DNA of 64,000 bases from contig CBDDLJ010000012.1 in NCBI GenBank assembly GCA_965230635.1, forward strand, positions 31,046 to 95,045, in the 5' to 3' direction. The notes below the pieces were generated by a model, which worked only from the letters and a program-made list of their open reading frames with translations, was not told where the DNA came from and did no database searches. This document shows, one piece after another, positions 43,585 through 52,100 of the stretch. This stretch comes from CBDDLJ01 sp965230635 (GTDB lineage: Bacteria; Pseudomonadota; Gammaproteobacteria; UBA1113). Position numbers and translations under genes: made by a program. Numbering within the stretch: the stretch's first letter is position 1; each line of letters begins with the position of its first letter.

Positions 43585-45042
43585 ATGATGAGTGGGGCGT
43601 ATGAAATATACAGAGGATATCGGATGGCTAGGCAACGGCCTTATTTGAGTGAAACCACTGAGGTTGGCGATATGGCTAGTGAACTAAATTCTCCATTAGG
43701 CTTAGGTAGTGTTCTTGCGGGTATTGGGCTTGTAGGAATAGGCGCTGGGTTGTTCTATGTTGGGGACCAGCTCAAAGAACTAGCGCCAGACGTAAAAGAT
43801 TTAGCTGAAGTTGCTAAGTTTTTCAAGCAGAAATTTGAAGAAATGGAGGGTAGAATTGACATAATTTCTGCTAAAATTGACGAAATTATTTACACTGTTA
43901 ATCGAATTCTTGAAAAAGTTGAGAAAAAAATAGATGAGGCGTTTGCACTAGAGTATTTAGCTGATGCTCAAAGCTATAGAATTATTATAGGAGAATTATT
44001 AAAAGATATAACTGATGAGAATGTTGTAGAAAGAGTAAAGAAACTAGAGCACTATAATGATAAACTAATACTAATAACTAATAGAATGCTTTCTAGGTTG
44101 GCGAATTACAACGTACAAGGCGATATAGCTAGTATTGCTTTAGCAACCCCTCTTTTTATGACATGGTATGGCAATTTTCTTGCCATATCGCATGCAAAGA
44201 AATGTTTTATCCCTAGCTTTGTAGCCCCTGATGTAAGTAAGCATCATCAATATGTACATTTTACTTTAATTATCGCAAGCACACTAAAGAACTTAAAAGC
44301 GTTCTCTACGGATTATCCTGAGCATAAGTTTTATCATTATAGAGTGTTTTTCCCTCCTGTATTTAGAGATACACCCTATCCTAACATAGAGGAGAGTGGT
44401 CGTACACCAAACTCATTTCCTTTCTCTAAAAGGTACCGTTTCGATAATAAAATTAAAAGATTTACATTGGCTCATAAACGGTTTCAAGACAAACAGTGTG
44501 AGGAGGAACACCGTCATCAGGACTGCCCTCATCGTGTCAAAAACATACAGGCCTGGGAAGAAGAATATGGTAGTGGACAACCCGCTTGGGATGTTATGTT
44601 CAATTTTGGTGACAACAACTTCAAAGAGATAAGTTCCATATCAGTTTTTTTGGTTCCCCTTTCGGAAACAGATGAAATTAGAAAGGTTATCGAGGTAACT
44701 AATCTGCAGAAGGGAGCAGAGATGAGGTCCGTTCGTCCTAGTGAGTTACCAGAATACAAAGAACAATTGACGATGCTTGCAGAAAATTATATTCCTAATG
44801 TTTTATTGTACATAGAAACGAAGCAGCGGGACGCTATAAGTAAGTTTGTTTCTGTGACTGAGAAAGATTTCCTAAAATTTGCTGGCGTGGATTCGCTTGA
44901 GAAACTGCTCCCAAAAAAGGAATTGCCATTAGCAACTTCATCAAGCAGTAGTGCCTCTACTGGTGAGAGGGAAACGAGTGGCAAAACAAACCTTGATGAT
45001 TCCACCCAAGGTCATTTTTCGAAGAAGAGAAGAGTTTCCTAA
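43585..45042 (+). CDS. Orphan protein with hydrophobic segment, long helix and basic tail, 485 residues
   Basis: AGGGAG at 43571-43576 fits the ATG at 43585; a TTG at 43525 extends the frame but has no site. Residues 40-62 are a glycine-rich hydrophobic segment (LGSVLAGIGLVGIGAGLF). About 63-145 is a long amphipathic helix with heptads (ISAKIDEIIYTVNRILEKVE). The remainder has beta-rich and helical parts with several His/Cys clusters (EEEHRHQDCPHR). The end is a serine-rich linker and a basic SKKRRVS, which resembles a nuclear localisation signal but is too short to prove it. A hydrophobic hairpin plus long helices is seen in alpha-helical pore-forming toxins; that is only a structural analogy. 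Family unknown. It sits next to decayed insertion sequences. Confidence 0.65.
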   Translation: MMSGAYEIYRGYRMARQRPYLSETTEVGDMASELNSPLGLGSVLAGIGLVGIGAGLFYVGDQLKELAPDVKDLAEVAKFFKQKFEEMEGRIDIISAKIDEIIYTVNRILEKVEKKIDEAFALEYLADAQSYRIIIGELLKDITDENVVERVKKLEHYNDKLILITNRMLSRLANYNVQGDIASIALATPLFMTWYGNFLAISHAKKCFIPSFVAPDVSKHHQYVHFTLIIASTLKNLKAFSTDYPEHKFYHYRVFFPPVFRDTPYPNIEESGRTPNSFPFSKRYRFDNKIKRFTLAHKRFQDKQCEEEHRHQDCPHRVKNIQAWEEEYGSGQPAWDVMFNFGDNNFKEISSISVFLVPLSETDEIRKVIEVTNLQKGAEMRSVRPSELPEYKEQLTMLAENYIPNVLLYIETKQRDAISKFVSVTEKDFLKFAGVDSLEKLLPKKELPLATSSSSSASTGERETSGKTNLDDSTQGHFSKKRRVS

Positions 45043-45498
45043 TATGACATGATTCTGAATGAGGTTGTCTTTTTGAAATCGTTGCTTATGTGCAAAAAAT
45101 TTCAGAAGCTTGCCTCATTCCAGCCCTAAAAATATTACGCAACTCATTTGCTTTTAATACGGACATTCACGTTCAAAACCAATATATACGGATTTAGAAA
45201 TTAATGCATTAGTGGACAATATGTTTAATAAAATCAATAAGTCATGTGGATCATCCAAGCTAGGATAACTGTTCTATATTAATATATCCAAATAAGTTAA
45301 ACCATATATTTGTAATTTATCACTCCCATTAATTTAAAACTAGCAAATATACTTAAATATAAGTATATTTTTCTAATAAGATGTTGACACCAGCACATTG
45401 AAGACGCAGTGGTTGTTTTAGCTATTCATCCCTGAAAAACTCCCTAATCATCAAAAAATCGTGGAAAAAAAATACTGAATATCAAGTAAATTAGAGGT
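45043..45498. other. Intergenic region with nested inverted repeats
   Basis: GAATGAGG (45057-45064) is perfectly complementary to CCTCATTC (45113-45120), and inside it TGAAAT/ATTTCA can also pair. This could be the terminator structure of the orphan gene. The remaining bases up to the transposase remnant are AT-rich with no gene visible. Confidence 0.35.
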
Positions 45499-46257
45499 AT
45501 GATATTACAAGTTTTGTCAAAAAGGATGAGTAAAACTTGCAAAATGATGAAAGGAAAAGTCTTCCCAGAAGTAAATAGAGGCAAAGAATTAGAGAGTTTT
45601 TTGGATAAGAATCATGGCCTTTACCAGCTAACCAATATAATCAATTGGGATTGGCTGATTGAGCACCATGGCATGTACTATTGTGAAAATAATGGAAGAC
45701 CATCAATTCCTATCCGCGTGATTGTTGGTTTGCATTACATCAAATATCTTGAAAGTGAAAGTGATGAATCAGTGGTAGAAAGATTTTGTGAAAACCGGTA
45801 GTGGCAATATTCTTGTGGTTTTAAAACATTTCAACATGAATTGCCGTGCCACCCAACAACGTTATCGAAATGGCGAAAAAAGGTGGATGAAAGAACGATT
45901 GAGCAAATGTTAGAGGAAACGCTTAACGTTGCAAAACGAGAAGCGTTGTTAACGGAAAAGCAATGTAAGCGGTTGAATGTGGATACCACTGTGCAAGAAA
46001 AAGCGATAACGTTTCCGACAGATTCAAAATTGTATCATATTGCATGAGTAAAATTAGTCGCTTCAGCGAAAAAGCGAGGTGTCAGTTTGCGTCAAAGTTA
46101 TGCGCGAGTTGGAAAAAAAGCGTTTATTAAGCACAGCAGATACCTGCATGCCAGACAAATGAAGCAAGCAAAAAAAGAAAGAAGGAAGCTAACAACATAC
46201 TTGAGTCGAATGATCCGTGATATTATAGCGTTTCCCTATATTGTTGACCTATACTAA
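45499..46257 (+). pseudogene. IS5-family transposase, broken by nonsense codons and truncated
   Basis: A single frame reads GLYQLTNIINWDWLIEHHGM, NNGRPSIPIRVIVGLHYIKY, ESDESVVERFCEN, stop TAG (45799-45801) at a conserved tyrosine, WQYSCGFKTFQHELPCHPTT, LNVDTTVQEKAITFPTDSKL, stop TGA (46045-46047) where relatives have arginine, then KKRGVSLRQSYARVGKKAF and RYLHARQMKQAKKE. This is a well-known IS5-group transposase. Homology ends after MIRDI, so the catalytic C-terminal third is lost. The element is inactive. Confidence 0.85.
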
Positions 46258-46392
46258 GATGTAAAACTGTTCTGGCATACCAGACACCGCTCTATTGTCA
46301 ATGCCATGACTCACCTTATCGCCGCCATTGCTGCTTATGTTATTGAGCCACTAAAAATTTCTGCAATTAAAATGTTACATGCTGATAATTAG
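46258..46392 (+). pseudogene. IS982-like transposase C-terminal fragment
   Basis: The frame reads FWHTRHRSIVNAMTHLIAAI and AAYVIEPLKISAIKM before a TAG. HTRHRS-x-N...LLAxLIAY...PKKPS is the usual C-terminus of IS982-family transposases, which this resembles moderately well. It abuts the broken IS5 gene, suggesting one element inserted in or recombined with the other. Confidence 0.45.
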
Positions 46393-46458
46393 TTGCCAGA
46401 AACTCCAAACTGAGGTAAAGGTAACTTGGTGCACCAATACTTGATCAATGAATGAGTA

Positions 46459-46499
46459 AATCCAATTATTAAGGTTTGTTTTTCGTAAGTCCTGTAAAA
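46459..46499 (-). repeat. 41-bp repeat, inverted partner of 13155-13195
   Basis: The reverse complement matches the copy at 13155-13195 at 39 of 41 positions. It lies 66 bases after the IS982-like fragment. Confidence 0.7.
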
Positions 46500-46793
46500 T
46501 TTAAAGGCGTTCTATTGCCATGACCGGCAACGAACCGGCAACGATATTATTCATAGTCTAGTAGCGTTTGTTGGCTTAGTTTCCATGTGAATGTTGTTTA
46601 GCAACGCGGATAGTCTGTCAAATAATACTCCAGAATGTAAGCATAAAATATTATAACATTCGATTGCGCTGAAAATACTCTAAATTTAAGACGGAGTTTT
46701 TATAGAAACATAAAAAGCTTGCATGGTTAATTAATGTGTTTTATGATATTTTTCAATTGAAATTATTATTGTTGATTTCATAAGGGAGTTCAT
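46500..46793. other. Intergenic region, mostly featureless
   Basis: CCGGCAACGAA is tandemly duplicated at about 46525-46545. No gene or RNA is recognised. Confidence 0.35.
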
Positions 46794-46853
46794 ATGGATA
46801 TGCTCTTGGGTAGCTTCAGTTATGAGCAGAAATTACAGTTATTACCTGCTTAG
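46794..46853 (+). other. Short frame with good ribosome site (leader peptide or broken gene start)
   Basis: AAGGGAG at 46782-46788 is ideally spaced for ATG 46794, which reads MDMLLGSFSYEQKLQLLPA and then TAG. Beyond the stop the same frame stays open (LSNKSVSLCLENIQEYFFQI) to past the start of the next gene. It may be a leader peptide upstream of the gene at 46954, or the former start of a decayed gene interrupted by a nonsense codon. Confidence 0.35.
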
Positions 46854-46953
46854 CTTAGTAATAAATCTGTCAGCTTATGCCTAGAAAATATTCAAGAATA
46901 TTTTTTTCAAATTTCTCATTTTGAAACTGTTTTAGACAAAAGGAGTGATTATA

Positions 46954-49005
46954 ATGTGCCCAAAAAATGAAGAAATGTTGCCTCAAGACTCAAACTTACC
47001 TGAATTATCAAAATTGCTAGCCCAAGCGCCATTTGTTAATACACAAAATTTGGCAAATGCTTGGCACGTGTTAAAAGATAAGGGAGATGATGAGAGTCTT
47101 GGCGAATTGAATAATTTAATTGAAAAATACGTCGTTGAGGAGGGATTAGATCTTAGCAGAACTTCATTGCAGCAAGTTATCCCGCTCGTCAGTTTAACAC
47201 CGCGGCTAAGTCAAAGAATAATAGGGAAAATAACAACCTTTATACAAGATGAGTCCATTGATCTTCCTGATGCATTAGCGGCGCGAGCTAATGCACTTCG
47301 CATTGCTGGGCATGACTTAGAGCCAGATCACCTAGTGCAATTGAGCACAAATATTGTTGAAGAACTAGAAAAAATGCATGTTCCAGATATCAATGTGACG
47401 TGTATATCGTTGTATACGCTGCAGCAAACCCTTATTGAAATGATAAAAAATAATAAAGTGAATTATATATCTAAAGAACTTCATGTAAAACCAATATGGC
47501 GAGTTTTACATAGCGTAGAAAAGCGTTTAGAGAAATTAATTGCAGACTTCAAGAAAAAGAAATCTGAAGATCCCGCAAAAATGCTTGAATTGGAAGATAT
47601 TAAGCAGGCTGTTAGTAATGCAAAATTCTTTGTCACTAAAATTAAAACCTCTACAACAAAATGTGATCAATATTTGCATCACTTGACAGTTGCTGGGGAA
47701 TTATTACTACAAGCTGCCGGAGTTGCGGAATCTGCTGCAACGACAGGGTTTTCTGGTGGTGCAGGCTCGGCGGGGTTAGCTGCAAGCCTAGTTCATTTGC
47801 TTGGCAGCTTTTTTAAGCGTGGTAAAATTATTTATAATTATGCGCGCTCACAAAAAGCGTATTATAAACACCTGTATAAATGGCAATCGACATTTATTAA
47901 TGATTTAGAGCATGAGGCTAAGTGGGATGATGCATTTAAAGCACTGCGTATACCTTTAACTACGAATTCTTGGTTGGCAGAGCCTAAAGCGCAAGTTGGA
48001 ATGATGCGGATCCTTATGTCGTTATACGATAGCTATCAAACACCGAACGCCAATCTGCTGAAGAGGAAAATTGGGGAGATCTTTATTCACTACCATAACG
48101 TAGAGCAGCCAGAAATAGATGAAGAAGTGTTAGCTTTTATTCGACAAACCGCTGCTAACTGTTTAATAGCATTAGCTGAGTCAAATAAGTTACCTGGACA
48201 AGCAATAAAAGAGGCATTTGAAAACGAAATAACAGACGAAGAGAAAGAAAAATACAATCTGCAAAAAGGGTTAGCAAGTGACAAAAATGATGTTGACATT
48301 AACATGAATAGTGCTGTTAATTTAGCACTAAATGGATGGAGGAACAGCAACTATTCAGAAGATGTAGATTTGTATGCTTATATTATGCGCTTGCAAACTG
48401 TTGAAAACGATTTATTGGTAGATAATGACAGTGCAAAATCGCTTTTGAGAAATGATTTGTTAGCTTCAATAGGCGAGTATAAAAAGCCGAGAGCAACGCC
48501 TAAGTTTTCTTGGTGGGGCAATCGTGTTATGGAAGTAATAGAAAATCAATTGGGTGGCAAGTCTTATTTTAGTAAGGCAAGACGAGCTGGACATGACCTC
48601 AATAGTCTTGATCTCAGCGCAATTGAAGGCAAAATGAAAGATGTTCATGAGTTAAAAGCTAGCAGTAATAAACAACAAGGTAACGTTAAATTCTACGCTG
48701 TTAAAGCTGAAATAGCGGGAGAAGTTCATGGCAGTAGTGAAAAAGATATCGCGTTGGGAAAAAATACACTACACGAGTTTCATGATAAGCATAAAAAATG
48801 GGTTGAAAAAATGATTGACAAGTATGAGCTTTTTGATCGCTGGGAAACCATGAGTCAAGACATGAAGTTAAAAGAGTTAGCTGCTGAAGGATATATTAGC
48901 CTAGAGCTAGCTTACTTAGTCACACCACAAAGAACGAAGGTTTTTGTTAAAGGAATAGAGAAACCAGCAGAAAATGATGAAAAATTGCAGCAATTGCGAA
49001 TGTAA
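46954..49005 (+). CDS. Hypothetical helical protein, 683 residues
   Basis: AAAGGAG at 46938-46944 fits the ATG at 46954; a GTG nine bases earlier is in frame but too close. The protein is mostly helical. Its start, LSKLLAQAPFVNTQNLANAW, resembles the start of the neighbouring giant gene (IELLFNKAPFISADSLSDLY). Residues about 249-290 contain a small-residue, weakly hydrophobic stretch (AATTGFSGGAGSAGLAASLV) that might insert in a membrane. The rest shows alpha-helical repeats without a recognised family. No signal peptide is seen. It precedes the giant NTPase gene by 135 bases on the same strand and may be cotranscribed, so a functional partnership is plausible but unproven. Confidence 0.7.
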   Translation: MCPKNEEMLPQDSNLPELSKLLAQAPFVNTQNLANAWHVLKDKGDDESLGELNNLIEKYVVEEGLDLSRTSLQQVIPLVSLTPRLSQRIIGKITTFIQDESIDLPDALAARANALRIAGHDLEPDHLVQLSTNIVEELEKMHVPDINVTCISLYTLQQTLIEMIKNNKVNYISKELHVKPIWRVLHSVEKRLEKLIADFKKKKSEDPAKMLELEDIKQAVSNAKFFVTKIKTSTTKCDQYLHHLTVAGELLLQAAGVAESAATTGFSGGAGSAGLAASLVHLLGSFFKRGKIIYNYARSQKAYYKHLYKWQSTFINDLEHEAKWDDAFKALRIPLTTNSWLAEPKAQVGMMRILMSLYDSYQTPNANLLKRKIGEIFIHYHNVEQPEIDEEVLAFIRQTAANCLIALAESNKLPGQAIKEAFENEITDEEKEKYNLQKGLASDKNDVDINMNSAVNLALNGWRNSNYSEDVDLYAYIMRLQTVENDLLVDNDSAKSLLRNDLLASIGEYKKPRATPKFSWWGNRVMEVIENQLGGKSYFSKARRAGHDLNSLDLSAIEGKMKDVHELKASSNKQQGNVKFYAVKAEIAGEVHGSSEKDIALGKNTLHEFHDKHKKWVEKMIDKYELFDRWETMSQDMKLKELAAEGYISLELAYLVTPQRTKVFVKGIEKPAENDEKLQQLRM

Positions 49006-49140
49006 ATATGCTAGGAGCGAGGAGATAAATGTCAGGCAGTTTGTCTTGCGTAATTGGTCGGGGTATTTATAGCAAAGCAAAATAATAATCATATGACTGC
49101 GTGGTGTTTTATGAAAAAATTTTATCCATAGGAGGATAAT

Positions 49141-52100
49141 ATGTTAAGTATTGAACTTCTTTTCAATAAAGCACCATTTATAAGTGCCGACAGTTTATCT
49201 GATTTATACGCAAACCTTGTATTGCCTCAAGATCGTTTGTTTACTGAAGAGATAAGTGATTTTATCAATACTGAAGCACAGTCTTTTTTGACAAAAGAAC
49301 AGTGTGAAAAGCTCACAAGAAAGATCAAGTCAAAGACTGAACCTTGTTTGGAAACATTATGGGAGCACTTAGATAGTAGTGAGCAAAAACATCTAAATTT
49401 GTCAAAGGTTCTAGGTTTAGTAGTTGAGAAATGGAAGGAGAAATACCCAGAAGACTATGAGTTATATGAATTGCTTATTGGGTATTTTTCATTACAAGGC
49501 AATATAGTCGATGATAGTCATATTGCTAAAAGTCTTGTCAAAGCGGATATATTATGCAATGTGCAAAAGCACTGCTTAAGAAAAGCACCATCATCTCCAT
49601 GGCATGCAGAAGTTAAGAAACACTTGGAACAGCATTTTCAAAAAATTGAAAACAAAGAAAATCAAGTAAAGCTAAAGCTAAGTTTTGAAGAAGTTCAAGT
49701 GAAGTTTGATGCGGAGATAAATTCTCAATCAGAATATATTGAGTATACTAAATGTGTTTTGAACTACTTACAAGAATCATTCAGATCGCTTATTGAAAAT
49801 ATTCTTGCTAAAGACTCTGTTTTTGCTTGTTGGGAAGAAGATAAAGCGGCAATTGAATTAAGTCGCATTGTTGAAAAGAACAAAATCGAAATGGATTGGA
49901 CGTTCTTATCAGCGCCACTGAAAACAGCTATATTTATAACACCCTGTGCTGAGATAAATTTTAAGGAGAAACAGGTAAAAGCTCCGAAAGATGAGGTGAC
50001 AACAATAAAGTATATAGGGGGAAAAGCCGAACAAAAAAACACTATAATTTTTTCACCTATGGGCAACAATAAAAAAATGACAATAACAGAGTTGGATAAT
50101 GAAATTATCAAGCAAAAGAAATTAGGAAAGTCTATTTATAAAACTTGGCTGCTAACTCAAGCTAAGATTTATGAAAACGATAAGAATGCTGATTATCATC
50201 AATTGTTATGCCTTTTTGCTGCTTATCAAATAAAAAAAACGGGCAATACAGATCTTAAAAATAGAGTTAATGAGGTTTTGAAGAAAATTGATAATCCATT
50301 GTGTTTTTTCCTTAAAGAAAAACGAAATCAGATAGTCAAACACCTATTGTCAGAAGCGATGTTTGTAGAACAAATAAATTTCGTTGATGATGATGGATTG
50401 GCACCACTAGATATTGCTATTGAAAATAATGATATCGAGATGTGTAAACTTTTTAGAAAGTGCGGATCTGATATTGTTGCTTCGGATATTGATGGACTGC
50501 TAGCATGCACGACATTACAACGTGCAGTTAAGCAAGGACACATTGAGATAGTTGATTGGATTTTATCTGAAAATGATGTTGACGATGCTTTCATTAATCG
50601 TGTAACTGGTAATGCAAAACTTAGTGCTTTGCATTATGCAGTATTAGGTGGTCACAAAGAAATTGCTAAGCGATTGATTGATGCTGGAGGTAGTTTTAAG
50701 CTACGTAATCGACAAGGATACTACCCAATAGAGTTTATTGATAAAACAGACTGTATCGATAGAAGAAAAACTGATGATTTCTGTAGTTATTTATATGATT
50801 TGGACCCAGAACTTATCGAAGCTGGTAGGCTTGATAGTTTATTGGTAAATATCTTGAAAAAAGGATTATATAGCTCAGCAAAGAAAATATCTAAAAATAT
50901 GACGCTATCAAAAAATTCGATTAAATTTATTGAGACAATTTTCCTAAAACTCCGAAAGTATCAACTAAGTGCAGATGATGCTATGGTTAATGCTTATACT
51001 GAGCTTGCTACTCGCTTCGTCAAAAAAGGTTTTTCTTGTAATGATTATTTTATATCAGAGAAAACAACGGCCCTACATATTGCTGCATCGGGTCAGTTCA
51101 ACAGTATTATTAAGCTGCTAACAAATAAGGGTGTGAAGCAATGTGCTGATGAAAATAATAATTATCCACTACATATAGCATTAATGTCTGATAATGTTAA
51201 TGTTGAAACTGTACAATTATTGCTGGAGAGTGCGGAATCTTCTAAAATGATTAGTGCAGCTAATAATGATAGAAAAACTCCAGCAGCACTTGCAGCTGAA
51301 CAAGGTTACCAAAATATGCTGGAAAAAATAAAAGACAGATTACAGTCTTTTTCAACAGAAAATGCTAGCAAAGATGAATTAGCAGGGGATATTGATAGCA
51401 ATAGAATGGGAAATGTATATAGCCTTCTATCTGACGATGAAGATGACCCTATGCCTGAAGACATTCTTGAGAAAGGATTGGGCTCATCTGATTTTAATCA
51501 AGTTGTTAATGGTCCAAGTTATGTTGACAAAACACTAATTTTACAGCACTTTTTAAATGATGAAAATGGAATGATAGTATTGTTAACACGACCAAGACGT
51601 TTTGGCAAATCGTTGACAGTCTCAATGCTGTCACAATTTTTAACACGCCAGAAAATAAAAGAAAGAGAAAAAAGCGCAGAAGTATTTAAAAAATTAAAAA
51701 TAGGAACCTACCATCCAGAGTTGATAGCTCGCCATCATGGAAAACATACTGTAATTAGAATGAATTTTAGCAAAATGGAAAGAATTTCAAATGCTAAGGA
51801 TGCCGTTACTGTTTTTGGCAGCATGATGGCAAAAGTTTATGCTGGCTTCAATCCGGTTCTTGAGTTAATTGGAAAGGAAAATGAAATAAAGAAAAATTAT
51901 ATTCATAAGATTTTAAATAAACAAGGTGATAGTGACGATGTTATTAATTCACTTCATTACTTAACCGAGTATCTCTATGATTATTATGAAAAGAAACATG
52001 GTCCAAATGATGCACGCACATGGATTTATATTTTAATTGATGAATATGATATTCCTTTCAAAAATTGCTTTGATGATGAAAAGGCAAAGGGCTTTATTAC

